Source: Alentia gelatinosa
Lineage: Eukaryota; Annelida; Polychaeta; Phyllodocida; Polynoidae
Assembly: GCA_950022655.1 (NCBI GenBank)
Contig: OX465580.1
Span: 125,967,016 to 126,031,015 of the forward strand
Direction: 5' to 3'
Length of the DNA: 64,000 nucleotides
The position numbers and the translations under genes are program-made. The notes under the pieces are model-generated. The model had not been told where the DNA came from, searched no databases, and saw nothing but the letters and a program-made list of their open reading frames with translations. The first letter of the stretch is position 1; each line of letters starts with the position of its first letter. This document shows positions 1-11,074 of this stretch, in pieces.

Positions 1-31
1 CGGGGTCTTACTGTATTTGAGGGGTGGTAGT

Positions 32-33
<2 letters not shown>

Positions 34-115
<82 letters not shown>
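34..115. repeat. (TG)n microsatellite
   Basis: About 40 uninterrupted TG dinucleotides, bordered by G-rich sequence on both sides. Reading frames through it give only Cys-Val repeats and are not coding. Alternating purine-pyrimidine DNA of this length can adopt Z-DNA. Confidence 0.98.
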
Positions 116-116
<1 letters not shown>

Positions 117-1259
117 GGGGGAGGGGGCAACAGCATGTAACGACGGCCCAACCCCGGAAAATGACACGGCTAGATACGTTTCCAAATCTGTGTTGGAGAT
201 TGACTTAATCCCTCTGGGAGGCTGCCGGGTCCCGGTGGCCGGGTCGAAGGGGTTGCAGTGTTCGATCAGGGGGTGTGCTGGGGGCTGCGGCCGGGTGGGT
301 GAAAGGCAGGGTGAAAGGGGGTTGTGGACATCTCACCGTGTGTCGGCTAACATGGATTTCTATGGAAAGGCAATGATTGTCGTCAATTCCGGTCAGCATC
401 CACCACCTCTCTGCCAGCCTTTATTAGCTAACCCCATGGCCTCTGCTACCCAGTGCCCACCCCTACGCCATTACCCTACTCCACCACCGATGTATTCACC
501 CCAATCCCTGTAATTCCATAGGCCACCCATTGCAGCGGACTTTCATCTGTATCCTTATGGTGTGTAGTTTCCATTTTAGTCCCCTTTTTTCCAGTTAATC
601 CATCTCAATCTTCTCCATCAAAAGATATCTTATCCCATGACCCTGTTTTCTATAACACCAACGCAAACCGCAATAGTTTTGCTATTTCATGATGCCAATA
701 ACATCAGTATTTACTTTGGTGTCCAATTCATTTTGCACTGATTTGTATACATTTCGGTACTCTTTAACACGATGTTTCAGCGTTTAAAGTTTTGCTTTCA
801 TCATTTTCTTATATTACCAGTCTCAATAGGTCTAGGGACAACAATGGTTTAGATATCCGATGCAATATCTACAAGGCTCCATACTAAAGTCGTCACCAAT
901 ATACCTACTTTTTATGATATGTATGATAAGATACTGGTCACCAGAATATATATATTACCATGTGCTCCATATAAGTTAAAGAAATTAACAATCATTCTTT
1001 CTGACAGGGATCCGAGTTGGGATCAGAAAAAAATTGAAATATTTTTTATTTCAATTCAGGTTTTACTCATTACATACGCATTACAATGGGGAATCAAGGG
1101 GTTAAAGCTCAAGTTTTTACAAGGTTCAGTGGGTAATCATGGGCTGTGGCTGAATTGAGAAATTTAGCAGTTTGTATGCTGATATTTATTACACGAGGAA
1201 TTATTTCATAATTCTGATAATGAAAACATGAATTTCAATGCCAACATTGAAAACTGGCA
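117..1259. other. Unannotated sequence
   Basis: Moderately GC-rich to about 540, then AT-rich. No protein motif, RNA gene or repeat shared with the rest of the window was recognised. Confidence 0.5.
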
Positions 1260-1770
1260 TCCCTGTCCTTTCTCTCTTGGCGGGATGGTGGGGAGACTCT
1301 GCGGCCCACCCCTCCCCCTCTTCTCCCCTTCTTCTCCATCATCCCGCCCTTCACGCCTCCCTCACACTCCCGGTGTCCAGACCCCACCCTGGCCCTCAGA
1401 GCGAGCCTCACGCGCCGCGCTAAACGCCGCTCTGCGGGGCGTGAATTCAATCAGCCTGGCATTTGGCTGCCGGCCTGGAGAAGGGCGGAGGACCCAGGAG
1501 ACCCATCACCGACTGACTCCCCCGACAGGGAGTGGAGAGGGGTGGTGAGTGCGAGGAGAGGGGCGGGGGCCTATAGAGATCCAAGGGGAGAGATGTCAGG
1601 TCGGCTGACGGTGACAAAGATGCCCCGAGATGCGAGTTGACGAGCGGCCGACCGCAGACCCGACAGCGCGCTCCGCCGAGAGGCGTGCCGCTCACCACAC
1701 TGTGTTTACCACCCGCCCCTCCAGTGAGCCGCTTGGAGGGTAGACTGCCCGCTATCCTCCGTCAAAACCC
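1260..1770. other. GC-rich, CpG-containing block
   Basis: Sharp rise in GC with CpG-containing words, which could be a CpG island or simply low-complexity C-rich DNA. Short frames are open on both strands because of composition. No splice-bounded exon could be supported. A possible donor (GGTGAGTG) near 1542 is not enough by itself. Confidence 0.35.
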
Positions 1771-1837
1771 TGCCGCCTGCCGCCTGCCGCCTGCCGCCTG
1801 CCGCCTGCCGCCTGCCGCCTGCCGCCTGCCGCCTGAC
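1771..1837. repeat. 7-bp tandem repeat (CCGCCTG)n
   Basis: Nine or so near-perfect tandem CCGCCTG units, followed to about 2010 by degenerate CCGCCT-type units in GC-rich DNA. The unit length is not a multiple of three, so all frames stay open without implying a protein. Confidence 0.95.
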
Positions 1838-2020
1838 GCCTATCGCCCGCCTGGAACCAGCCCGGCTTGCCGCGTCTACCGCCTATTACCGGCCGCCTGC
1901 CTTGAACGGTCCGCCTGCTAGTGATTTCAGTCACCTACTACCCATTCTCAACCAACGAACTGCCACCTTCCTGCCCGCCTCCTGCCGCATAGCGCCCGCC
2001 TTGAACCGCCCGCCCAGCCT

Positions 2021-2085
2021 TTATCTCACCCCTGGTACAAGTTTAGCCATAGGAATAACATTAGAAACGACGAGATGTTACATGC
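2021..2085 (+). mobile_element. Foldback family F, left-end fragment
   Basis: Starts TTATCTCACCCCTGG and matches the first 50 bp of the complete family F element at 55764 almost base for base, then the match is lost. This is a truncated copy lying just upstream of a family A element. Confidence 0.7.
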
Positions 2086-2173
2086 GGGTTTGTTATCAAA
2101 CAGCCTGATACTGGCCACAACGTTTCCGGGAGTTCAGCTGACTGCTAATTCATTAATCAGCACGTCTACAACT

Positions 2174-2469
2174 TTATCTCACCCCAGTATTTTTCTTCAT
2201 AGACTTTACATTTGGGAACTTGTATCCAAAGCCCGTGGAGTATTTTTATTAAAAAAAACATACTCAATGGGGAATTACGTCAGATATGTTAGCAAATTAG
2301 TCGATGTGAAGGGTGAGATAATTTCAGAAAACTATTCAAGTTTAGGGTCAGAGCTCAATCCCATCTTATTTGGATCGCTATGTACTTCACGCGGTTTCGC
2401 TTTGTGAATGACAAGGCGATTAAAACTTGATGGGATACGAGCTCTGTCTTTCAGAGGTTTCCTCTATAA
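2174..2469 (+). mobile_element. Modular foldback element, family A
   Basis: Module 2174-2321 starts TTATCTCACCCC and ends GGGTGAGATAA. A palindrome follows at 2324-2469, starting CAGAAAACTATTCAAG and ending AGGTTTCCTCTATA. The arms carry the family A word GGTCAGAGCTCGATCCCAT. The centre is partly deleted: AAGGCGA remains of AAGGCGAAGCC. Other copies lie at 5186, 13510, 26462, 31166, 43354, 47987, 50082 and 58919. Confidence 0.85.
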
Positions 2470-2570
2470 TAGCTGATGAGTACTGATGAGGCCTACAGAT
2501 TCGATGCATATTTCGAGAAGATATGGGTATAAATAGGGTAATAGTCCTTGACCAATGAGAGATAAAGACA

Positions 2571-3203
2571 TACACAATATTGACTGGTTTCAGATACAAG
2601 CGGCCGTATGCTCCGAGGAGTTGGCGCGTAGTAAATGCGAGGATATTGCGCCGAGTCAACTCCGAGGAGCATACAATCGCTTTTATCTGAAACCAGTCTA
2701 TATTGTATTTATCATCCACCCTTTCCGGGCAAATGGCATGTCAATATCAGTTTCTTTTAATTATGCACTATGTTTTCGTACGCACTATTTTTCCGGATGC
2801 GCCGCCCGGAGCATACAACATATCTTTATCCTACCCCTAATAAAAAACTCCATAGGCTTAACATTGGGTCACTGTATTCGGTTTGGAGTTCAGAAAAATG
2901 AAAAATATCGCTCTAGTGGGATACACTTGACAAATGACGTCATTTGTTAATGTAGAAGTAATTTAGACGGGCGGGGTAGGATAAATTCTAAACCAAACTC
3001 AAGTTAGTCATGTTGTTGTTCATCGCACTCCGGCAAGATCGCGTATTACTGCGCGAGGCGAAGCCGAGAGCAGTAATACGCGATCTTGCAATAAACAACA
3101 ACACGACTAACTCTTGTTTGGTTTCTCCATAGTATGCGCCGGGTATGTCCATACAAACTCCCTAAGTGTTTTCAATGGACACTTTGTATTAGGTGGATAA
3201 TAA
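2571..3203 (-). mobile_element. Modular foldback element, family C, interrupted
   Basis: The palindrome at 2571-2708 has arms containing CTGGTTTCAGATA and GCTCCGAGGAGTTG, and its centre carries a small deletion compared with the copy at 34141. The module then runs from TTATCATCCACC at 2709 to GGTGGATAATAA at 3203. A family B element at 2826-3125 splits the module. The uninterrupted copy at 34290-34460 shows the two halves were once contiguous. Confidence 0.85.
2826..3125 (+). mobile_element. Modular foldback element, family B, nested in C
   Basis: Module 2826-2985 begins TTATCCTACCCC and ends GGGGTAGGATAA. The palindrome at 2990-3125 starts AAACCAAACTCAAG and ends GTTTGGTTTC. The centre is GCGCGAGGCGAAGCCGAGAGC, with the stable mini-hairpin word GCGAAGC at 3058-3064. 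It is inserted in a family C element and is therefore the younger of the two. Confidence 0.9.
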
Positions 3204-3522
3204 TATATAATATTGATGAGTAAAGGCACGTCCGCCCCCTCTCACGTCCCGCATGCTCAGCATCTGACCCTCACTCAGAGTGGCTCCCACACATGTGGGG
3301 TGAATTCCGAGCAGCTCGCTTCAAAGAGAAGCTCTCTTGACCATCGAAGTGTCTTCGTGAAGTACTACATCACGAACGTGAGGGGTGGACGTGTATGGGA
3401 GCTCTCTCCGCGGCGTGCAGGATGTTGGAAAGAGTTTCTCATCAGGGGCGGTGAGGATGTATTTTCACGAAGACTCGTTCTTAACGAGGAGCAGCTCTGG
3501 AGCCACTCATTACAGTGGGAAA
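3204..3522. other. Unassigned; weak inverted repeat
   Basis: Short inverted matches (GAGTGGCTCC near 3278 against GGAGCCACTC near 3499, and GTCTTCGTGAA against its complement) hint at a very decayed palindrome. The arms are otherwise too different to call. Confidence 0.3.
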
Positions 3523-3625
3523 ATTAATCTGGCATTTACTCTGGGTATGAATATCAACTCATAGGCTCGGACACTACTCGTATTTTCGAGTTTGTGAGTG
3601 AGTATTCATTCTCAGATTAAATACC
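3523..3625. repeat. Decayed palindrome
   Basis: TTAATCTG and ATGAATA on the left reappear inverted as TATTCAT and CAGATTAA on the right, with CTCG/CGAG words near the centre. It has the size and build of the foldback palindromes, but no bounding module was found. Confidence 0.5.
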
Positions 3626-4388
3626 TGGTGTATTTTCCCTTCATCATACACCTTGAAATATTTGAAATTCATAATAGCTTATCTTTTATTGCCATGCGAA
3701 GTCAGATTTGAGCAGTCCATGCTAATGCAGCCCTGCTGTATTGATGAAGACGAGAAGTCTTTCTTATAGTTTCGTTTTTTTTAAATTTTGATTTATCAAA
3801 AATATTCATATTCATATTGCGTAATCATCCGTATGATTTCATCCTACATATTCATTCAATTTGTGCTTGTTTGGTCCAGATACGCAGTAAAAGCCATCTA
3901 TTAAACAAGATTTCTTGGTGTATGTGGTAGTTGTACTATATTTCTACTGGTCAATACAATATTGGTATTGATCTTTTGCGATACAAGCATCCTCTCAGGA
4001 TGAATATATGGGATCAAAACTTTCTATGTTCTAATATACAACACAATAACATTCAGATGATAATGAAAATATATTTCACACACATATGATAATGCTTTCA
4101 ATGTCCTCTGTTATATCACTTGGATGTTTCACCACTTTGAATGAAAGACACTAATTTTCAACAAAATGACGAACAGTTAATCTAATTTATCTCTCTGGAT
4201 CATGAACAGCATCACAAGGCATCAGACTTTCCGGCTTCCTTTGGCATTCACTGATATTCATTCCTGCAGTATGACAAAGGGATCTAGACCTTTTCCTCCC
4301 GTGCCCCTCTAACCCTAGTAGCCGTCATCCCAGAGTCTCACCCAATAACAAAGACGGTCACTCACAATGCGCTCTGATAAGTCGCTTA
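3626..4388. other. AT-rich unannotated sequence
   Basis: No gene, repeat family or structural element recognised. Confidence 0.5.
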
Positions 4389-4694
4389 TAAGGCCCGTTT
4401 CCATTGGTCGATTCCCCGTCACCGATCTACAGTCAGGAACCACCGACGGACTTTTGGCACTGCTGACCCAAAATCGTTCAGTGGAAACGACCCAGCTCGT
4501 GAAATGACCCACGACTCTTTCTGCTTAGATTATGCAAGGTGGCACCACCAACCACTAAGTAAAAGCCTGGTCACTGAGTGAAATCTACTACCCTCACCGA
4601 TGTTTTGATACAGACGCACAATCAGTGACACCACCGGTACTTTCTGGGTAAACTCCAAGAATCTCCGTTTTCGTCGGCCAATGGAAGCGGGCCC
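4389..4694. mobile_element. TIR element, AAGGCCCGTTTCC family
   Basis: Left end AAGGCCCGTTTCCATTGG, right end CCAATGGAAGCGGGCC, forming terminal inverted repeats. An internal segment (CACCGATCTACAGTCAGG and onwards) reappears in reverse orientation in the copy at 19187-19385. No coding capacity, so non-autonomous. Confidence 0.7.
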
Positions 4695-5185
4695 CATACC
4701 CATGCCGGCAGCAGATCTTGGAGATGTCAGGAAAGCTTGCAGAGAGCGTGCTGGTAGAGCGGCACTTTATGGATAAACATCCTCCAGGGGCGGCGGGAGA
4801 CCAGTCCCCAGATGAAGGTTCCTCCATGGCGTGCGACCTGCGTGACCTCCCATCTTTAACCTCCCTCCTGCACCTCATCCCACCTCTAACCCCCGCGGGT
4901 CGTTACCGTGAAGCCCGCTAGGCGTGGACCCACACAACGGCTTCGCGGAGCCCGTTTAACCCTTTCAGACCGGGTAGCCTTCCGCGATTTATTTCCGCGA
5001 TTTTTTTTGGATTTTTTTTTATTGATGTTTGGTTCATATAGAATACTCACAAAATGCTACCTCTCATACACATAATGTGTATTGATAAACGGAGGAATTT
5101 GTGATTACATTTAATAATTTGTGTGCAGAGGTTGATACTGAAATTCAGATTTTGTAGCAATTCATAAAACCATTTGCGTATTGTA
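4695..5185. other. Unannotated sequence
   Basis: GC-rich to about 4960, then T-rich. Open frames around 4594-4921 overlap on both strands and include part of the TIR element, so they are not supported as genes. Confidence 0.4.
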
Positions 5186-5475
5186 GAGGAAACCTATGAA
5201 AGTCTAGGGTCAGATAACGTACACCATCAGGTCTGAATTGCATAGTAGTACACGAGGCAAAGCCACTTAATTTATGTAGCGATTCAAACGAGATGGGATC
5301 GAACTCTGACCCTAAACTTGAATAGGTTTCTAAATTGAACTCACCCCTCATTTGGCTAATATTTTTGACATAATCCAATATTGAGCATGTTCTCTTCATA
5401 CTCAACGGGCATTGAGTACGAGTTCCCAATGTTAAATCTATTGGGGGGGGAGGGAATACCAGGGGTGAGATAAAG
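5186..5475 (-). mobile_element. Modular foldback element, family A
   Basis: Palindrome 5186-5335 (starts TAGAGGAAACCTATG) has the centre GAGGCAAAGCCACTT, a degraded form of the usual core. It is followed by the inverted module, which ends GGGGTGAGATAA near 5474. The inner module end has lost its perfect match (TTGAACTCACCCC). Confidence 0.8.
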
Positions 5476-5935
5476 GTCACAACCATGATCCTGTCCCTAG
5501 ATCCTGCATCTATGGTTCCAGTAATGGTATAAGAGCGGAAATAAGAACTGCCCAGTCGGGGATTTTTCCATCTTGCCATATAGATGGCGTATACTGACAG
5601 GGTTAAATCCTCTTCATACGGACCCCCACCTCCTAATCCCATCCCCTTCCCGCTCCTGTGAGTGGCGGCCTACTGGCAGCATACAAGAGACTGCCTGAGT
5701 AATAAAGGTGGTGAGCCGCAGCGTGAACTGCTCGTCCCACGGGACCCCGCGGACTGAGCAGCTCTGGGCGGCCGTAACGCCGGCCACTCAGGGACTCACA
5801 GTGAGCGAATAATGCAGGGGCTGGGACAGAAAGTAGCCGTCCACAAATCCTGATCCCCTACCCTGAATAATGCACTTTATTGCACCGCGGGGCTTATTGC
5901 CTGATAGTCCAGTGCCACGCAAGGTGCGGAGATAT
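5476..5935. other. Unannotated sequence
   Basis: GC-rich stretch around 5620-5830 without a recognisable exon. Confidence 0.4.
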
Positions 5936-6066
5936 TAGACTTGCTCAGGTCTTTGATTGTGAGCATTCAATAAATGATAAAACTAAATCCTTGACCGGTC
6001 CAGGTATCAGGGCGAAGAGAGGTGGAGGGATAGGCATGACATGGATACAGGGACTGAAGCCAGTCT
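5936..6066. mobile_element. TIR element, AGACTTGCTCAAG family
   Basis: Starts AGACTTGCTCAGGTC and ends GGGACTGAAGCCAGTCT. Related copies lie at 16041-16186 and 44341-44776, with end fragments at 15361 and 19844. The terminal repeats are imperfect. Non-coding. Confidence 0.6.
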
Positions 6067-6269
6067 GCGGAGACGTGAGGGAATGGAGAGCAGGCGGCGT
6101 GCTAGGTGGTTTCCTGGATTTTTGTCTACAGCGACGTGGATTTGGTTTTGCGGTGTTGGAGATGTTGGAGCAACACGCGAATATCTCCACTGAGATCACG
6201 GAACACACGTAAAGCACCGTACGGAACAGGCTGGATGAACGGCACCGCCAAGGCTCTGTGACCTCATAC

Positions 6270-6372
6270 TTTGTTTGTTTGTTTGTTTGTTTGTTTGTTT
6301 GTTTGTTTGTTTGTTTGTTTGTTTGGGTAGTTTAACGTCCAATTTGTTCAATTAGACTTACTTTGGTTTACT
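6270..6372 (-). mobile_element. SINE 3' end with expanded (CAAA)n tail
   Basis: A (TTTG)n run at 6270-6324 is joined to GGGTAGTTTAACGTCC, the same junction seen at the tail of the SINE at 51815. On the minus strand this is the 3' end of the SINE followed by a (CAAA)n tail that has grown into a microsatellite. The tRNA-like head is absent, so the copy is 5'-truncated. Confidence 0.75.
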
Positions 6373-6612
6373 TTACTCAAATTTGTATATCCTGTTGGAA
6401 TAACAAGGTATGCTGCCTGGTTGATCCAGGCATCTAGGCATCATGCATCCCCTCTTATGAAAATACGAAGATTTCTAAAGATGAGGATAATAAACAAGCA
6501 GGGAAGGCACATATGATGCGACCACATGGCTCCCTTGTAATACACATGTCCCAAAGTAAGCTGGAGTTGAGATATACATGTAGATGTAGACCCAGCTCCG
6601 GTAAATAAACCT

Positions 6613-7009
6613 GGGGCCCATTTAATAATCTAAAATCGTATCTTCTTCTGTACGCCATAGAGACCCAGAGACGATGTGGGTCAACTTTGTTCAACACTTA
6701 TGGACGACTTTATGTACAGCTTAGACTGCCTTACGTATTTATAAAATTCATTATACGAACAATTCTAATCATGGTTAGATCTTCCACTGACGGTTTACAA
6801 TAAACGTCAAACGGGACAGTATAATGTATACATACACTAACCGTCAATATTGAGGAAAAAAGACAGATATATACATCATAAAATGAAAGGGATGTTGTTT
6901 AACTATTTACGTTTTCCAATCATAAACAAATATTATCAAACGATTACCCTTGTACGAGGTACAGAAAAGGGTCTTCGTGTACGAGCCTAGATTATTCAAC
7001 AGGGGCCCC
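6613..7009. mobile_element. TIR element, GGGGCCCATTTAATAATC family
   Basis: Left end GGGGCCCATTTAATAATCTA; right end is the inverted TAGATTATTCAACAGGGGCC. Shared internal words (AGACCCAGNGACGATGTGGG) occur at 21168-21405, 37315-37417 and 38042-38085. This copy is longer than the one at 21168 and may contain an insertion. Confidence 0.75.
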
Positions 7010-8015
7010 AGATTTGCGTCCCTTGTAGGTAGCTTTTGAAAACAGTTCGTGATCGGCTAGAGAAGGCCCTCACTTTGTGTTGCCAGCCTTTTCGACGTCA
7101 GAGAGGTCCTATGGGTGGTACTATGTACCATTATCTAGAGCAGAGTTCGTCGTGTGAACGTGTGTGATAGTCGACGCTGTGCTACACATATCGACATGGA
7201 TAATGCGGTATACATAGTGCATTGTTGTCCCCCAGTCACAGGTGCTTTTATGTCGACATTATCTTTTTTTTAAGAGTACAGCTCACTTTATTTTCTTTTT
7301 GTGCCATAAGTCAATCTCGAAACATGTGATCTTTCCACGTCAAATTCACATGTGTTGACGCCTTTTCAAATATCATCAAACGATTTTCTATAATTACTAA
7401 AAAGTCGTTATCAATAACTTTGTGTTGATTTATGTCCTTTAAAATAACAAACTCCATAATAAATCCGTTTCTATATCTGAAACTCCTGAATTTTAAAAAC
7501 GACTCTTTTAGACTCTTAACTTACAACTTGTGACATTATTAAATTTACTTCTAAGATTTATTGGTCTCAGACGCCCACGGTCGTCTTACCGGGTGGACTG
7601 ATGAATTAATTTGAAAGAAATCTATTCTAATTGGGCTGTTTTAATACAAAATGTCGGATGAAGAAGAATCCAATAGCGCCGACACTTGGACAGATTTCAA
7701 TATCTGAATGCCACTCATTGCTTCTTGTGGCGACAGATTAACAAATCATTTATCAATATTACAGAGCCTTATCTGAAATCTCATCTTATCTCCTGAATAA
7801 TCTCATATCCTTAAAATTATTAATATTTTCAAGTTCAATCTTTTTTGTAATTATTGATTTTTTTTTATTATTAAAATGTGTGACATTATGACACCTTTCT
7901 GTCAAAACGTTCTCTATTCTGTTTTAAAATCATAAAAGTTCAATCTCAAGCTGAGTGTTTGCTCAGTTTGTGTAATATATAATAATCAAATTTGTTATAT
8001 TACATCTGTATTTCA
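7010..8015. other. AT-rich unannotated sequence
   Basis: About 1 kb with no recognisable gene or repeat. Poly-T stretches near 7265 and 7860. Confidence 0.5.
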
Positions 8016-8254
8016 TATTAGTATATACCTGTGCCCGCTGTGACTGCCACTTGACAAGTCATTCAAATGGTGTGTTTTTTTTCATCGATTTGAGGTATTT
8101 AATAATAAGCAAACCTTCTTACTGAGGACGGAATGGTTTCCGTTCTCGGCCAGTCGTTGATTTCATACAGCCCTCCACCTACAGTGTCAGGCCGTATGGA
8201 ATCGACGACTGACCTGAAACGGGAACCGTTTCGTCCATGGTAAGGACGTTTCCT
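8016..8254 (+). mobile_element. Short modular foldback element
   Basis: A palindrome at 8109-8254 (left arm GGACGGAATGGTTTCCGTT, right arm inverted, roughly 85% matched) follows a short module. The module is bounded by TATTAGTATATACCT (8016) and AGGTATTTAATAATA (about 8106). The centre lacks the CGAG-GCGNAGC core. The module boundaries are inferred by analogy with the element at 62391. Confidence 0.6.
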
Positions 8255-8812
8255 AATATCATTGTTTTATGAACATGGCACACATGTGAATGTTTCATGA
8301 ACATGAGACACCCAACCTTTTTTCTTAGAATTTCTTTATTGATGTTTCATCTGATGATAATACAGAATTTCTTGCTTATATTTCAGTCAATAAAGCGGGA
8401 TTAGCCGTCAGCACAACATAATGTTGCTGGTTTCAATCGGTTCCCTCACCATACAATTTGTATACAGAGTAGGTTTGTGAGAGTACAATTTGGTGTCACA
8501 ACGAAAATGGGGCCCCTTATAGGCACATATGTAACATTCATTTCATTCATTTTCCAATTTAGTTATAGACCTTGATATTGGATAACTGTTGTCTGGTATG
8601 ATTTACGATAATAAAGTTTCATCATAATTTTATGTGTTATTTTGTTTACTGGTTACATCATGTCCAATATTGATTCATTCATTATTTGTTTCGTTAGGCT
8701 CTTAAATTCCTTCAACGTTGGGGTCTGTCTCACCAAAATCGACAGGCTATTCCATCTTTGTCCACCTATATCCAGTAAAGCTGGCTGGTGTGGGGCTCGT
8801 AGTCATATATAT
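8255..8812. other. AT-rich unannotated sequence
   Basis: No recognisable gene or repeat. Confidence 0.5.
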
Positions 8813-9211
8813 AGGCAATAATCGATGGTTTTGTGGACAGGCTGCCGTAAACCACGAGAGGTTGACGCGTAGTAATACACGAGCGCTAGCGAGTGTATTA
8901 CGACGTCAACCTCGAGTGGTTTACAGAGCCGCCTGTCCACATAACCATCGTTTGTTGTATTTATTATCCATCTTTTCGTATGAATTAAACCCATTAATTA
9001 CCACATAAACGGGTATAACAACAGGGACTATTTCTTTGCTCTACAGCACAAAGGGGCTATTTTCCCCGTATACCATGGTTTTGAGGCCGTATACCACAGG
9101 TTTGAATCCGTATACCACAGTTATGGTATCTGACAGGTGTTATACAATGGGTCGTGGTTTACTGAATCCCCATACATTTTCAATGGAGTCTTTGTATACG
9201 ATGGATAATAA
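8813..9211 (-). mobile_element. Modular foldback element, family D
   Basis: Palindrome 8813-8960 has arms with ATGGTTTTGTGGACAGGC, GTAAACCAC and GAGGTTGACG, and the centre CACGAGCGCTAGCGAGTG. The module at 8961-9211 is bounded by TTATTATCCATC and GATGGATAATAA. It contains several GTATACCA / TGGTATAC words, possibly further internal pairing. Related copies at 24770 and 36992. Confidence 0.85.
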
Positions 9212-9419
9212 AAAGCGGGTGTCGCCGGGGTTGTGAAGATGGGCGAGTAGTATTGAAATCTGGAGTGCGTGCGCGTGGCGAGGGGTGTCTGTGGTCAAGG
9301 CGACACTAAAGTCGATGAGGGATACACCTGTCTGTACCTGGCCACCACCAGCCCATGCAGGTAAACATCAAAGGGCAGATAGCGCCATGCCACTACAGAG
9401 GAGGTAGTGTGGGGCGAGT
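9212..9419. other. GC-richer unassigned sequence
   Basis: A short open stretch ends at CCATGCAG followed by GTAAAC near 9360, which resembles a splice donor. No acceptor or family match is visible, so no exon is called. Confidence 0.25.
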
Positions 9420-9605
9420 GCGTTATAAGGTCATTATAGACGGGGGTCCATCGTTATAAGGTCAATATAGACTGGTGTATAGACTGTTGTTAGGTCATTA
9501 TGGTCTAGAGTGTAAAGAATCCATTATAAAGTCACGATAGACTGGTTTTAAAGTCATCGTAGACTAGTGCAAAGACTCCGTTATAAAGGCAGTATAGCCT
9601 CTGGC
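9420..9605. repeat. Degenerate tandem repeat
   Basis: Repeated GTTATAAGGTCATTATAGAC-like phrases roughly every 45-55 bp, four or more diverged units. Non-coding. Confidence 0.7.
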
Positions 9606-10011
9606 CACATATCAATAGGGAGACCAGATGAACTGTTATTACCCTGAGAGAATGCGGAATAAACACTATAAACAAATTGCTGCACAGCTACGGAAAGTGA
9701 TGACGTGTTACAAGGAGGCCTCGGAGTTATAATTAATAAGTTGATCACCTGAAGAAGTGCTGTAAAATAGCACGAAACGTTGTCCCCCTCTGATACTATA
9801 TATCACACCATAAGATTGTCATCTTGGTTGCAACACAACAATCTGTTGTTTTTTTCTACCACTACAGTTTTAACAAGTTGTCAATCTTGACAAATTAAGT
9901 CACCATCCATACGTTGTATTTGCTGTTTCTAAATAAAATCAATCACAAAACCAATTTTGTGGAGTTGCTGTTGTACTATCACACTGGATTTCTTTTAATA
10001 AGTATAAATAT
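9606..10011. other. Unannotated; hammerhead-like word
   Basis: Contains CTGAAGA, a GTGCT/AGCAC stem and GAAAC near 9750-9785, partly resembling a hammerhead ribozyme core. See findings. Otherwise nothing recognised. Confidence 0.3.
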
Positions 10012-10141
10012 GGGGCCATCCATAAAATATGTACTCCCCGTCTCTATCTTGTACGCAATAGATTAAAAAAGGGATATATATGCACAATTTTCGAAATTTC
10101 TAACCCCAGTGCGTACGTAGGCCTACTTTATGGATGGCCCC
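10012..10141. mobile_element. MITE, GGGGCCATCCATAAA family
   Basis: Ends GGGGCCATCCATAAAATA and TACTTTATGGATGGCCCC form about 18-bp terminal inverted repeats around 130 bp. GTGCGTACGTA lies just inside the right end. Other copies at 20888 and 27310. Confidence 0.9.
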
Positions 10142-10572
10142 GTATAAAACACGCCAGTTTGTTTCATTTGAGGAACCCTGACTTGTGTCCATAGTCGTTG
10201 GTGTTTTTGTATTGTAATGATACAAAGTTCATAAGTGATCGCTTGTCTTTTGTCAATAAGGTTATGGCCCCAGCGCAGAGTTTCCAGGACAAACTGATGG
10301 GCTCTCATTACTTTGTGAATACGTGGTTCGGATACAAATCAAACTGACAACAGATTGCTGTGTAACCGTATCACCTCATGGTAAGCAGAACATGCTCTCG
10401 TAACCATATAAGGACGTTGGATTGTCTCACCCTGGTAATATTCTCCATAGGCTTAACGCTAGGAACTCATACTACACGGCCGTGAAGGTGTTGTATCCAA
10501 TACTCAATGTGAGTGTGTGCGAGTTCCACCAACTTATTTCTTCGGAGACACATTTTCAGTGGGAGATATTTT
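10142..10572. other. Unannotated sequence
   Basis: No recognisable gene or repeat. Confidence 0.5.
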
Positions 10573-10655
10573 TATGAAATGATAGCTTACATACAAGCCA
10601 TTTCCTGTTGGAAATTCCCGGAATCGCTGCATTTCTCGCTTGGTGTGTCCCCGGC
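10573..10655. mobile_element. TIR element end, GACACACCAAGCGAG family
   Basis: Matches the right half of the elements at 46213 and 46537: GATAGCTTACATACA, then GAATCGCTGCATTTCTCGC and TTGGTGTGTCC. A single end only. Confidence 0.7.
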
Positions 10656-11074
10656 TTAAAGCACCAATAAGAGACAGACGTATTTCAATCTATCAACGTG
10701 TGTAGCAGGGATCGTGGAAAAATGATAATTGCTAGAATCCAGCTTGTCAACTAGTCGGTTATTTTTAGAGGGCGTGTCGAAATCCACCAATCATACCCTC
10801 CGTTATACTGCTAAATGACATTAAAGGTCTCATTTGTCATCCTCCAGATTAATTTCCCTGTGCCACTCTAAAATGATCTTCTCCATTACAGGTAATCCAC
10901 ATCTACATGTATCGCACCATAAACTCAAAAACACCGGAGTGAGATCTATACCTTAGTCCATTATACATTTCTAGCTGCAATCCATGATCACTTTCACTAC
11001 AAGTTTCAGATTTCATGAAGACCTGCCGCTGAGGCTTTCCTGGTAAGGTAATTTCTAAATCGAGCAGTTATACA
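10656..11074. other. Unannotated sequence
   Basis: No recognisable gene or repeat. Confidence 0.5.

Noticed and set aside
34..513. 159-codon frame starting in Cys-Val repeats
   Set aside because: (TG)n microsatellite translation followed by unconserved sequence.
2420..2950. Opposed frames sharing the peptide IDWFQI
   Set aside because: Both strands of the family C palindrome; the similarity is due to the inverted repeat.
9253..9361. Cys-containing open stretch ending at a donor-like GCAG/GTAAAC, faintly like an Ig or EGF piece
   Set aside because: No acceptor, no start, spacing of the D-x-G-Y-x-C motif is wrong for an Ig domain.
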